The notes beneath the pieces were generated by a model. The model searched no databases and was not told the DNA's origin. It saw only the letters and a program-made list of their open reading frames with translations. The position numbers and the translations under genes were made by a program. Shown here piece by piece: positions 40,901 through 52,511 of a stretch of DNA of 64,000 bases; the first letter of the stretch is position 1; every line of letters begins with the position of its first letter. Source of the stretch: Nemertoderma westbladi (Eukaryota > Xenacoelomorpha > Nemertodermatida > Nemertodermatidae); assembly GCA_032718475.1 (NCBI GenBank), contig JAUCBJ010007299.1:1-64000 (forward strand), written 5' to 3'.

Positions 40901-42192
40901 AATACATAAATGCAACATTATTGTGAACAATAAGATCCCACTATATGCGGAAATACATAATATCGGCCAAATAAATTGGATGTATTGGCGTCTGGCCCTG
41001 CAACGAAACACCTCCACAGATCGTGATCAACATGTAACTCCCCCTTATCAGGACTTGTCGTATAGCTGCATTTCGGGAATTTCAATGCTGACCATCTCGT
41101 TTCCTTTCGCGAGCCCTCTGCAATAGACGAGCTCAAGCACGGATTTATCATTTCTACAGTGGCTGGTCAATCACTTCTGTAGTACTAGTGAGATTGTACA
41201 AGCGTCATTTGTAAAGTGAGGATTGTATTTTATATGCCATGAACCTCGTGCAGCATCCTGGTGGTGTTTGTACCGTAAAGGAATCTGGCGTCTTCTACAC
41301 TGATAACCCAATAGGGACTGCCATCTATTATTGCCCAAACTCTACTGCTGCCGGAATAATTTCCTTGCCCTTTCGTGATCGAATTCTTCAACAGATCTCC
41401 GAATCCAAGATTCTAGACAGGATAAGTCATGACGATTTATACGACGAGCCATCCTACAAATGAACATACTAGACTGGACAAAATGTATACTAATTATACT
41501 ACCATTCACAGGTGGTATTGACGAACCGTTAGGTCACTGACTTTAATGACTTTCTGTTGTAGTAATACTAGTAGTAAGAATAATTTTGAATGGACAGAGT
41601 CCTAGAGATTCCGGGTGATGCCATTAGGATTGGGATCTAAAAATAGTCAAACGAAAAGTCACATAGGCACAATGATGAAGACATATATTATTATTGTTTA
41701 TGTAGGGAAAGCCACATACTAGTATTATTAAAGACGTATTGCATTGTTTCCAGTTACTTATGAGATAAACAAAATGTATCCAGAATATGATGTATTAGAA
41801 TAAAATAGCATTGTGTGCAAAATCACGTTATTCCTCAAAGGAAATTCAGATTGTGTTACATACTTGGAATCCTTGCACGGCCAGCTTTCTAGCATTAGCA
41901 ACAAATCACTATAAGGGTGAAGAAGAATTACCGCGGCGTAACAAGTGCAACATCGGCGGAGACACCTTTTTCAAACGCTTTTAGCTAAAATAAAAATTAT
42001 GACTCTCCCACGGAGGCAGAGTGCAACTATATCTGTCTCAAATTTCATGTAATCTACTTAAGATTTGTAGAAAAAATTGGTGGGGGGGGGGGGGGGGGGG
42101 GGGCACATGTACCCTAATTACGACACTATATTAGGATGTGGTGTATACGTACAAATGCTCATACAAAAATTGTCATATAATGCGTTTCTAAC
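40901..42192 (-). other. Remaining old part of SLC1A intron 1
   Basis: Two short frames (40918-41151 minus, 41239-41463 plus) resemble nothing I know. A run of 22 G lies at 42082-42103, 90 bp from the exon 1 donor. The donor is CAG/GTTAGA at 42192. Confidence 0.6.
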
Positions 42193-42601
42193 CTGGCTGT
42201 ATTACTAATGCAAACAGCATGCCCTCTCCAACACTGATCAGAGCAGTTGATAGATAGTAAATGGCAATTCTAGAACCAATGAATCCAGATTGACCGGGAG
42301 CAAATGAAGCACAGGCCGATATAATATTGGAAACGAGCAAGGGCAAAATGATTAACTGGAGGGCACGGAGCAGGACTTCGCCAGGGAATGAAAGGTAAAT
42401 GATCTGTCGGTCAGTAATGTTGGAAAAATAGCGAACAATGAGTCCCATTGCTATACCGATACCGATTCCACACATTGTCAGCACCAACATCAAATTCCGT
42501 TGAACCATTTCGGAAAAGTAATCTAGTCTACTCTTCCTAACTGCACTCTTCTTAGTTTCGCTTTCATTGTTGGATTCCACCAACTTCTCAATATCGGACA
42601 T
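42193..42601 (-). CDS. SLC1A-type excitatory amino acid transporter, coding exon 1
   Basis: Starts at ATG 42601 (MSDIEKLVES) with a polar cytoplasmic N-terminus of about 35 residues. Three hydrophobic segments follow: about 37-58 (LMLVLTMCGIGIGIAMGLIV), 72-98 (SFPGEVLLRALQLIILPLLV) and 108-134 (IAIYYLSTALISVGEGMLFA). FPGE.L.R.L..LILPL is the hallmark of SLC1A helix 2. The exon ends QP plus one base of a Gly codon, at donor GTTAGA, and joins exon 2 in phase. SLC1A proteins are sodium-coupled glutamate/aspartate or neutral amino acid carriers. The substrate residues are in the missing half, so EAAT versus ASCT cannot be decided. There is no in-frame ATG further upstream. Confidence 0.93.
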
Positions 42602-43060
42602 GGTGGCGGAGTATTTTATTATAATAACAAATTGTTATGTATCAATAAACGTTATTGAAAACGTTTATATAATTTCCTTATTGATGTGATAATTAATTAA
42701 ATGTTTCAAATTGATTCGAATATATAATTATTTCCATTGGTTTCCATAATCAAATACAAATCCCGATACCTAGGTTTTAGTAAAATAAAATGAAAAAATG
42801 TAGGCCTACTATAAATTAGTAATAATATAATTGAAAAAAGGTGTCGTCAATTATAGAACAATGTACCATATAGCTCCTACATAGGATTGAGCTAATTTAA
42901 TGTTTATATCTATAAATTATATTTAATAAACTATTTTTGGAGACACACCTCTTAGTTTTTGGAAGATTACAAGAGTTTTGTTTGTATATGAATTGAAATT
43001 ATACTTATATACAAAATGTATTATGTATGAATAAAAATTATGAAATTAATGAAAATTATG
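42602..43060 (-). other. Upstream flank of the SLC1A gene
   Basis: AT-rich sequence where the 5' untranslated region and promoter would lie. I see no firm TATA or initiator and no other gene. Confidence 0.4.
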
Positions 43061-43075
43061 AATATTATGTAATTT

Positions 43076-43292
43076 AATTAAAATGTATAAATTATTAAAA
43101 TGTATTAATTATTAAAATGTATTAATTATTAAAATGTATTAATTATTAAAATGTATTAATTATCAAAATGTATTAATTATTAAAATGTATTAATTATTAA
43201 AATGTATTAATTGTTAAAATGTATTAATTATTAAAATGTATTAATTATTAAAATGCATTAATTATTAAAATGAATTAATTATTAAAATGTAT
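43076..43292. repeat. 17-bp AT-rich tandem repeat, about 12 copies
   Basis: Unit AAAATGTATTAATTATT repeated with few changes. Confidence 0.93.
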
Positions 43293-43399
43293 GTACTAGT
43301 AAGTTCTCATCTCATAATATTTTTCATGGAAGAAAATGAAATTTGAATTTCCTGCAAATTTTATTTAGATATTTTCAAAAAAAGAGGTACAATTTTCCA

Positions 43400-43800
43400 A
43401 AATGTAACTACTATTTACTACTATAACTATTTTGCAATCAATTCGTTTGAAATTCTCAGTGAATGGTATATACACACAATATTGATCATTAAAACTTGTA
43501 GACTTAATTTTGAAATTTTGATTAAAAGTGTAATGTTATCTAAAAAATAAAATAATTTTAAATTAAATTAAAATTTAATTTTTAAATTATTAGTCCAAAA
43601 CATAACTACACTCAAAATTTCAAAATTTTGCCTACAATTCAAAAGTTCATATAACACACGTTATTGATCAGATAACACACGTTATTGTTCAGATACAATT
43701 TTGTCTACTAGTTTTAATGTTTGATATGTCAAGACTATTCACTGAAAATTTCAAACTAATTGATTTAAATATGATGGAGTAAAATCTGAGTAAAATGCAT
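43400..43800. repeat. Long imperfect inverted repeat (MITE-like), holds two 21-bp minisatellite units
   Basis: Arms about 43425-43550 and 43610-43775 pair imperfectly (TTTGAAATTCTCAGTGAAT with ATTCACTGAAAATTTCAAA; CATTAAAACTTGTAGAC with TCTACTAGTTTTAATG) around an AT palindrome at 43555-43595. At 43651-43692 lie two 21-bp units, one of which differs by one base from the unit of the array at 61370-63655. Confidence 0.7.
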
Positions 43801-44007
43801 TTAGTTGGACCTTCCCGGACAGAATCGTCTGTCTCTATGTGATTGCCAATATGAATAATTAATTAAAATTATAATAGTGATTTATGAATGTTATTATTGA
43901 AGCATTAGATAATTGGGTAGATAAAGGGTCTTCTTTCCCGCTAATTTAAATAAATGGTGATTACTGATGCATTTCTCCCTTAACGGGCTTCTTCAGAGTA
44001 ATTTAAA

Positions 44008-44089
44008 ATTTAAAATAATAACAACACACAACCGCAACCGGTATCTAGCTTGATACCGGTTGCGGTTGTGTGTTGTTATTATTTTAAAT
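44008..44089. repeat. Perfect 38-bp hairpin
   Basis: Perfect inverted arms 44008-44045 and 44052-44089 around the loop TAGCTT. The arm includes CACACAACCGCAACCGG. It would form a very stable cruciform or RNA hairpin. Confidence 0.95.
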
Positions 44090-44621
44090 CCCACAAACAC
44101 ACACATTCTAAGGTAAAATGTTCATTGTGGGTTTTTCGGGGTCGCTGATTTCCTGATGCAGTTTTAATGTTTGGCAAAATCTAGTCTGCCTGATGTCAGG
44201 AAACGCATATTTTCGGAAAAATAAAATATTAATTTTATTTAACATGCCATGTTGTAAAATCGTAATACCTCCAAAACGAAACATATTAAGATGACATAAC
44301 TTACATATTCGGAATCGCCATTAAATTCTGCAAAAAAATCGACCAAAATAATGTTTTTTATTTTTTTATCCTATAAAATGTAAATCCCCCCTTAAATTCA
44401 TTGCTTCTCTAGAGCTGCTTCCTGTAGCTATTATTTTTATTTATATTTGGATGGCTTAGGTACTTGCTTTGTGTTACTTTTTGTATATAGAATTTGTTCA
44501 ATGTAGTATAACATCTTATTAAAATTGACGTAAATCTTCAATTTGTGCCACATTTGTAAAGTTCTTTTACAATTATATAATAGTATATCAATTATATAAT
44601 GTATACTAGACCACCATTATT

Positions 44622-45397
44622 GTGCTTTTTGAGGAATGCAACGCTGCATGTAAATGCCCTATGGACCTTGGATATAGGATAGATTATATCTCAGAGGCGC
44701 TTTGGGTTGCCCTGGAGTTTATGTCACACGATCACTGTTCACGGATCAATTTACTTTCCTTATCTAAAATATTTTTATTTAATGCTGCCTTGAAATCATG
44801 GGTCAAAATTCAAACCATTTGGGGGTTAACATAGTTAATTATCTATTGCTAATTATCAAGAAATTCAACAGCTTTATTTGTTCTTATCACATATAAACAT
44901 TAATTAATATACTCTTACTTATACTTCAATACACTGTTTGAAAGCAGTTCATTGAGACTCACCCACCCCACCATCACTATAAGTTTGTTGTCCTCACAGT
45001 AATTGGTTAAAATAATCATGTGAGCTATTATTACGTGGTTCCAAATTCCATGTCTACTAAGTTAATCATAAATTAACTTGATGCGACATCAGACAATATT
45101 GTTTTTTTAGTTTGTTCACAGGCAAAGTTATAGTAACTCCACAGGCAAAGTTATAGTAACTCCTGTTTTTCCATTGGCAATTTTTTTTGTTTTATTGGTT
45201 CTGATGTGTGATAAATTATATATCTTATGTAGTTAATAATATCTTTTTATAATAGTTTAGTAAGGATTGGTCGTTGGTTGTGTCATTTTAATTTAAATAA
45301 ACAGTGGTATTGTCATTTGGTATTTTTCACTGTTACCTTAGGCTTGGATTATAAGATGAAATACACATAATTTAGGTATCTTGATATCTATAACATA
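44622..45397. other. No gene recognised
   Basis: AT-rich with a short direct repeat (ACAGGCAAAGTTATAGTAAC twice at 45118-45162). A 70-codon frame at 44622-44834 is unconvincing. Confidence 0.5.
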
Positions 45398-46003
45398 ATG
45401 CAAGCTCCTACACCTAGCAAAGGGGCTCAGGTACGCCCTGGCAGGAGTGATGGCAGATTCATTCGTCACGGAAGTACGGACTTCCCACGCATTGACATTA
45501 ATAACGATCGCCCTCTTTCTGGTGGATTCGTGTCTACTGAGAGAGATTCTAAACTATCCCGATACGGGAGTCTGGAGTTCCCTCGTATTGGTAGTAAGAG
45601 CGATCGTCGACTTTCTGGTGGATACGAAGCTGCATTGGCTACCGATAGTGATAATAAGAAATTTATAAGACAGGGTAGTATGGACTTTCCTCGTTTTGAA
45701 TGCAAGTCTAATGTAAGTCGCAAGCTTTCAGGTGGAGCACTGTCTCCATTAGCTGTCGGGAGTTCAAGTGGTGGGTCATTTCATTACACCAGTAGTGATG
45801 GTAACACAGTGCCCACAGTGAGAAAAACGGATTCCCTGACATCGCAGGGAGATTCCGAGGATCCTGATGGAATTGAGATACGATTTCGTTCAGGCAGTAC
45901 GGATTACCCAAACCAACGTCAAGATGGAGTGCAGCCAGAACCACCAGTACCTGTTGATGTCGACGACTCACATTGCAACAAATTAGATCAAGACAATCCA
46001 TGA
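45398..46003 (+). CDS. Unrecognised protein with repeated RxGSxDFPR motif, probably a terminal exon
   Basis: 201 codons from ATG 45398. The protein repeats a motif about every 38-45 residues: FIRHGSTDFPRI, LSRYGSLEFPRI, FIRQGSMDFPRF and a last degenerate FRSGSTDYP. The first three are followed after 8-12 residues by R.LSGG. It is Ser/Gly/Asp-rich and has no signal peptide or membrane segment. The R-x-G-S pattern would suit basophilic kinases (inference). Codon use is more even than in surrounding AT-rich DNA, so it is probably real coding. A TTTAG acceptor-like site at 45374-45378 keeps the frame open just upstream, so it may be the last exon of a plus-strand gene whose other exons I could not find. 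Confidence 0.5.
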   Translation: MQAPTPSKGAQVRPGRSDGRFIRHGSTDFPRIDINNDRPLSGGFVSTERDSKLSRYGSLEFPRIGSKSDRRLSGGYEAALATDSDNKKFIRQGSMDFPRFECKSNVSRKLSGGALSPLAVGSSSGGSFHYTSSDGNTVPTVRKTDSLTSQGDSEDPDGIEIRFRSGSTDYPNQRQDGVQPEPPVPVDVDDSHCNKLDQDNP

Positions 46004-46407
46004 AATGTTATCGTATTGATAACTCAATGATTGGGATGAGTTAATAACTCTATTGTTTTGTTGTTTATAGATTTTATTTTTTGCTGTTGTATCGTATTTG
46101 GTCTATTAATTGTTAATGTTGTTTTTATACTGTTGTATCGTATTTGGTCTATTAATTGGTAATGGTGTTGAAAATAATGGTATATCACCCTTAATTTTAG
46201 ATATTTGTGATTTGTGCGGTCTGCAACATTATGACAGTGACTAAGGATGCATTTTGCAAGTGTGGTACCATGTATTCTCGACTTTTCTTGTGAGATAATA
46301 TTAATTACCCTTCCACCCACCTTTATATATCCCTCAATCTCAAAAATCAATATAATAATAATTATACAGAAACATATGGGTGAAGCCACAGACCATTGAC
46401 CAAATGA

Positions 46408-47345
46408 CCATGCATTGCCAGCCTGCTCCACAGCATATCAACTGCGACCACTCACGGTCACCCATGTTACTCTACAATATGCATTGCCAGCCTGCTCCAC
46501 AGCCTATCAACTGCGACCACTCACGGTCACCCATGTTACTCCACAATATGCATTGCCAGCCTGCTCCATAGCATATCAACTTCGATCACTCACGGTCACC
46601 CATGTTACTCCTCAATATACATTGCCAGCCTGCTCCACAGCATATCAACTGGGATCACTCACGGTCACCCATGTTACTCCACAATATGCATTGCCAGCCT
46701 GCTCCACAACATATCAACTGCGATCACTCACGGTCACCCATGTTACTCCTCAATATACATTGCCAGCCTGCTCCACAACATATCAACTGCGATCACTCAC
46801 GGTCACCCATGTTACTCCTCAATATACATTGCCAGCCTGCTCCACAACATATCAACTGCGATTACTCACGGTCACCCATGTTACTCCACAATATACATTG
46901 CCAGCCTGCTCCACAGCATATCAACTGCGATCACTCACGGTCACCCATGTTACTCCTCAATATACATTGCCAGCCTGCTCCACAGCATATCAACTGGGAT
47001 CACTCAAGGTCACCCATGTTACTCCACAATATGCATTGCCAGCCTGCTCCACAACATATCAACTGCGACCACTCACGGTCACCCATGTTACTCCACAATA
47101 TGCATTGCCAGCCTGCTCCACAGCATATCAACTGCGATCACTCACGGTCACCCATGTTACTCCACAATATGCATTGCCAGCCTGCTCCACAACATATCAA
47201 CTGCGACCACTCACGGTCACCCATGTTACTCCACAATATGCATTGCCAGCCTGCTCCACAGCATATAAACTGCGATCACTCACGGTCACCCATGTTACTC
47301 CACAATATGCATTGCCAGCCTGCTCCGCAATGTATAAACTGTGAT
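46408..47345. repeat. 69-bp minisatellite, about 13.5 copies
   Basis: Unit of 69 bp containing CATTGCCAGCCTGCTCCACA, ATCAACTGCGA and CACTCACGGTCACCCATG. As 69 is divisible by three, frames stay open for 276-309 codons on the plus strand without being genes. Variants alternate (ACAGCATATC/ACAACATATC; CCACAATATG/CCTCAATATA), suggesting a higher-order two- to three-unit structure. Confidence 0.95.
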
Positions 47346-48445
47346 CACTCTCGATCATCCATGTTACTCCACAATTCTCATCTGCATTATCTAGACTATA
47401 GAATGTTTCAACAGACATTAACGGAATATTAATGGATGACCAGAACGTTTCTTCTCACCAGCCGAGTGCCTATAGAACAAGATCATGCATAGCCAGATCA
47501 GGTGTCAAGTCTCATACATTTTCGTACATGTAGAGTGGTGCTGCAATAATACTACCGAGATTGCACAATGCCTTCTTAGTTAGTTAAATGAGCTATTTTT
47601 TACCATGAACCTTGTGTAACATTCTTGTGTATGTAGCATCAAGCTTTTATCTAACTTGATAGTTAATTAAAATATTTTTAATTCATTCAATTTTAATTCA
47701 TCCTGTTGTTGCCCAAACTAACATTTAAAAATGTTAAATTTTGTTTTTTAATAAAAAAAAAACAGATTTGGGTACCTTCCTCTGTATGGAGAATGTGGTT
47801 GGGGTTCATATATGTCAACTTCAGTTATACATTTGTGGTGCCTAGATCCCTGCACTCTTCTGTACCAAAATGACTAAATTTCAGGAATATTAGTAGCTTT
47901 GAAGAACACTCAATTTTGAAAAAACTCTATGCACCCTATTGTTATCATTGAAATTAAATTAAATGAAGAGTCCTCCGTCGCTATTGGCATGGGTGTGTTT
48001 ATGCTTTCTGGTGTCTTTCGTTTGATTTCTGTAAGACCCCTCGACCACGATGACTAAAAATGCAATTTTGAAATAAGGTCAATTTCATGTAAAAAATATG
48101 CAAACAACATTAAAAAGTGTAATATGTGGATTTGAAATAATAAATGAACCTAGTTTGAAAAACTGAGAGTGAGAATGTCATAATTTACATTGCCGTATTA
48201 TTTATGTATTTTGTGTATTTAAAAAAAAATAATAGAAATCTAGAAACCTAGTTGAATATTTCCCCATCAAATATTTTATTAGTTTATATATTTGTGTTTC
48301 TGTCATAGTAAGTCTGCCTACGGTAGGTAAATCTGTTTATAAATAATGTTAATGTATGCAGCAGATGGAGCATTTTCCTTGATTCTAATAATAATAAAAT
48401 ATAGATCGAATGCGTTTTTAATGTGAGTCACTTATTTTACTTCCC
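47346..48445. other. No gene recognised
   Basis: AT-rich DNA without a convincing frame, RNA gene or mobile element. Confidence 0.5.
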
Positions 48446-48570
48446 TCTCCTCTACAGGCAGTCAGTCAAGTTGGGATCTAAATTCCCTCTATAAGTATAA
48501 AAGAAACTGTTTCTTTTATAAGTTTAGAGGGAATTTAGACCCCAACCTGACTGCCTGAAGAGGAGAGAGA
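48446..48570. repeat. Inverted repeat of ~55-bp arms
   Basis: CCTCTACAGGCAGTCAG and CTAAATTCCCTCTATAAGTA recur in reverse complement after a minimal loop near 48507-48512, with a few mismatches. Probably a small foldback element. Confidence 0.85.
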
Positions 48571-48644
48571 ACTGATAATGTATGACGAGGGTAATAAATA
48601 AGCCAATGACGACAGCGACTAAATTTAATACGTAGAGAACTACA

Positions 48645-48992
48645 ATGAACCCCGACTTGGAACCACACCCCATTTACTCCTGTTTAAATCCGCTTATCCC
48701 CGATTACAACAGAAAACATTTCACTAAATTGCGTCTAATGTCCCACAGACTTAAGTTTAAAACGGGTCGTTGGAGTCGCATCCCTCCTGAGCTACGTATC
48801 TGCTGCTGTAACACGAACCTAGTACAAGACGAGCCTCACGTACTATTATTTTGTCACCTGACGGATGATATACGAATAGAATACGGACTAAAATGTAATA
48901 GTTTGATAGACTTGTTTAAAGAAACGTACAGTACACCGTTACTACTATGTAAATTTATTGAAGCAGTATTAAACGTTTATTCGAATAATTAA
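48645..48992 (+). pseudogene. LINE reverse transcriptase, C-terminal fragment
   Basis: 115 codons containing LRLMSHRLKFKTGRWSRIP, then LRICCCNTNLVQDEPHVLLF and C. This is the zinc-binding-like tail seen at the end of many metazoan non-LTR RT proteins (short basic helix, C-x-C...HVLF.C). The RT core, endonuclease and 5' part are missing, so this is a 5'-truncated copy, as is usual for LINEs. The frame ends at TAA 48990-48992. Confidence 0.65.
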
Positions 48993-48999
48993 TTAATAA

Positions 49000-50570
49000 G
49001 AAATAATAATATTAGTAAGTGTTATTTATTTTATATTTACTTAGTTTGTGCAAAAATTATACTGATTATATTAATATTGCTGTTTGTTGCGATTGTATTA
49101 CATTATTATTAGGCTATACTGTAGTGTGCAAAATATGATTTGGCGGAAATTAAAGCTGAACGGGCCAGTAAACCGTTCACTACTAAAAAACTACTATGTT
49201 TCAAATAATTCCCTGAAGTCGGCTTGTCAACGTTGAGAAACTTATCAACTGTTATATTGTCTTTTATTATTAATATTGTTAGCTTTTACAGTACCAACTT
49301 CGATTAATATGTCAATCGAATCGAATCGAATTAAGATTCCCAAGAAAATTAAAAATTAAATTCAAAATAAAAAATATTACTTTAAAGGATCTCAAAAGCG
49401 CACCAGACACTCAATATAATTGAGTCTGGTGCAATCTATCTCCTACTTAATATGGACCAAGTATATATATCCATTCATTATATCGGGTCAATAACAGCAG
49501 ATGAACAGAATTATATGGGAATGTTATAGATCGTGCACCACACCACCACTTCTGAGTATCTTATCGAGTTAAGGATACGGTATCAAATGAAAGTGTGCTA
49601 CATAAGGGGGCAAGTTTATAACTTTATACAGAAATTTGGTAATGGAGGTCCATCTGCAATAATGAATCGGCTTAAATATGCGAAACAAGTTGAGAATATT
49701 GTAAATTATAAAAGGAGGATATACTGTTCTACACAGAATGTTTAGTACAATCTTTTTGAATTAGTAGTACTGCAACTTCTTAGAAAAATTATCAGTCATC
49801 GAAATGTCCATATATATTTAGTATCTCGTGAAACAATCACTAATTGTAAAGCTGTTGTTCGGTATTCAAGGGGCAAATCGATGTTTATGTTCTATGATAT
49901 CACATTAGTATTGCAGAATTATTATTTGTCACTTGAATAGCATATTGTTGCACTATGATGGACAGTGAAACCTATTATACCACTCTTATTTTCTACATGA
50001 ATTCAAGGATGCTACGTTTCATGATGACTTTTGGCAGTACATGAGAACTGAGTTTCTCATGTTTTTAGATTAAGCGAAAGTAAATATAGTTTCCGATTGT
50101 GAGTACAAGTTAGACAATTTATTGTTTTGCTAATAGTTGTTATATATATATATTGCTTACAACCATTTAAAACGTAATTTGCTTTTACATATGAAATCTA
50201 GCCGGTCATTCGCAAATGAACAACTAGATGAGGCCAAATGGATTTACAATACTGGCAAATTAACATTGTAGTATATTTCCGTTAGAAACCAAATATTTGG
50301 AAATGGAAACAGTCGTTTTGGTTTAATAACAAGGATTTACAGGAATACTTATTCACACATTATTTGCAGTCAAGAATTGTAGAGGTTGCTTCTTGTGTTC
50401 TAGTGAAGTAACGAATCATAAACAATGCTTCAGAGAGATCCAATGCAGTATTGCATCGGTTTACAGTGTGTCATGTGTGCCTTATAGATCATTGGTGAAA
50501 TAAGGTGGTTTCCTAAAGGGGGGTTCTCTGATTGTGTAACATTTCTATGTTGCAACAAGTGTTGCACTGA
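49000..50570. other. No gene recognised
   Basis: AT-rich. A short palindrome (GCACCAGAC ... GTCTGGTGC, 49398-49432) and a 70-codon frame (49533-49745) of no recognised family are present. Confidence 0.5.
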
Positions 50571-50699
50571 TGGAGTGAATCAGCATGCATTCTTATCTTT
50601 CCTGTGTAAATTAATGCCAGTCTCCATCGCTCCTCAACATCATCATGGGTCTACATACAGCAATAGTGTCAACCGAAATTCCGTCCATCTTCAGGATTT

Positions 50700-51010
50700 T
50701 ATCTTTGGTATGGTAATGGATTGTTTTCGGCTGGGACCCAATTCCAGAACCAAACTGGAAAGCTGTAGACACATACTGGACCTAGTGGTCACAAGTCACA
50801 GGTAACATTATGTTTCGTAAGAACTACAGGAGATCTATACATGACTGTACAGGATTTTCTCTTCACACCTTCACCAGTGATCATCGTCTGATTGTGGCGA
50901 AGAATAAGACTTAGTCTCCGCGCTAGCAGAACTTGCCATGATTGGTCCTCTCTATTGCAACAGCCCAGTGTCATATCCAGCTCCACACTAGAGCTGAGCA
51001 ACAGGTATAC
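50700..51010 (+). pseudogene. Decayed LINE endonuclease-RT fragment
   Basis: Different frames give LDLVVTSHR, SDHRLIVAK and RIRLSLRASRTCHDW, then LELSNRY. In intact LINEs these are the end of the endonuclease (SDH..V) and the linker before RT (LELRNRF). Frame changes between them show decay. Two tandem 33-bp copies (TGCGAATATTAAATACT) follow at 51025-51085. Confidence 0.45.
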
Positions 51011-51324
51011 TGTTACTATTTGCGGTGAATACTTGCGAATATTAAATACTATTTGCAGTGAATACTTGCGAATATTAAATACTGTTTGTGGTAAATACTT
51101 ATATTTAAGTTTTAATTGCTCTTATCGAACAATAATATCCATTAGATATACAGATTTTGTTAAATCATTGTTGTTATTAAATTACTTATATTTCAGTTTC
51201 AATTATTGTTTTCGAAAAATAAAACCTATTTAGATTAGACTTTGTAAAATTGTATTATTTATAAATTAGGTTATCACTGTTGTATGAACAGACATAAGAA
51301 CATGGGAGATCAGAACCACAACAC

Positions 51325-51341
51325 CCCCCCCCCCCCCCCCC
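51325..51341. repeat. Poly-C tract
   Basis: Run of about 17 C followed by CACCC, of uncertain length. Confidence 0.85.
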
Positions 51342-51557
51342 ACCCATCAATTTGATGAATATAATTTGGCGAATTCAAGTATAAATTATTAGAGTTTCCA
51401 GCTTTAGATTGAAATCAACTTTTGCGAAGATGATGTGAATTCCATAATACACATAAATTATCTAGTTCTCTTTGTACCCAAATATACAAATCGTATTATC
51501 TCTATAATGCATAAGATTTTTTGTATCAATGTAGCCATCAATGTCCAGTATTTCAAA

Positions 51558-52323
51558 GTGTTTAAGGGATAGTTATAAACCCCGAAAATACCGAAAAAGA
51601 CTAAATTATTAACGAAAATATCGAAATTATATAACTTCAAATAAAATCTCAATTTCCAGTGAGATCGGTATTATTAGAAGGCACACTTTACGTTTCGACC
51701 CTAAAATTTAATACCAAATACTGTCTCTGCTGATTGGTTATTAGGGGTAATCCAATGATGGCAAAACACCACAAGATGGCGCTCAAATTAGGACAGCGCA
51801 GTCAGAGTGTAGGCCTACTGCATTGCGACTGCTGCACAGTAGCACAGTAGCTCTGTGTAGTTACGTTCACCATTCAGCCTGTTCACATCGTCACTTGCCT
51901 GGCAGTCACTGTACAGTGTACACCTGTAACGCGGAGGTACCGTACGCCGTAATGCATATGCAGTGTTGGGTTAGGGTACCGGCTGACCGGACCGGTTCCC
52001 TTAACTTTATCCCTTCAGGCTGTGACATGCTTGTAATACACTAGAACACTGATCAGCTGATGCTGAATTGATTAATCCAAGCCGCCATTGGTCAACACCC
52101 AACAACCAACTAGCAGACAGTATTTGGTATTAAATTTCTTTTAAGGTCGAAAATGGGGCGAAATTTTCGGATTTTATTAATTAAAAACTGTAAAGTGTGC
52201 CTTCTAATAATATCGATCTTACTGAAAAGCGAGATTTTGTAGATTGTTTAATAATTTCGATAGTTTCGTTGATAATTTCGCCTTTGTCGATATTTTCGGG
52301 TTTTATAACTATCCGTGTGTAAG
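51558..52323. mobile_element. MITE-like element with ~200-bp inverted repeats and 9-bp duplication
   Basis: Element 51567-52314 (748 bp) starts and ends GGATAGTTATAAA in inverted orientation. Arms of about 200 bp (51567-51760 and 52105-52314) share AGAAGGCACACTTTAC, TTTAATACCAAATACTGTCT and AAATATCGA. Flanks are GTGTTTAAG (51558-51566) and GTGTGTAAG (52315-52323), a 9-bp duplication with one mismatch. Long arms and 9-bp duplications fit the Mutator-like superfamily. No transposase. Confidence 0.7.
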
Positions 52324-52511
52324 TTATTGATACATTCCCAGTTGTATCTGTGTTCTATTCGTTACCAGAATAAACGGTAGGTACTTCAGTACTTAATAAG
52401 CCATATATTTTCCTGTCTCAACACAACACAACAGCTACCGGTAGAAGATAGTCAGTCCATACAATACTGATAAGTTACCAATAGTAACAGTATAGAGTTA
52501 GATACAGTACA
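52316..52511 (-). repeat. Probable 3' LTR of the Ty3/gypsy copy
   Basis: On the minus strand a purine-rich tract (AAAAGAAGGTGATGGGATC) is followed at 52511 by TGTACTGTATC, and the segment ends near 52319 with AACTTACA: TG...CA and about 195 bp. The inner end resembles known gypsy LTRs. No 5' partner was found, so the call rests on position and termini. Confidence 0.5.

Noticed and set aside
46415-47432. 309- and 276-codon frames in the 69-bp array
   Set aside because: Same reason: 69 is divisible by three and two frames are equally open.
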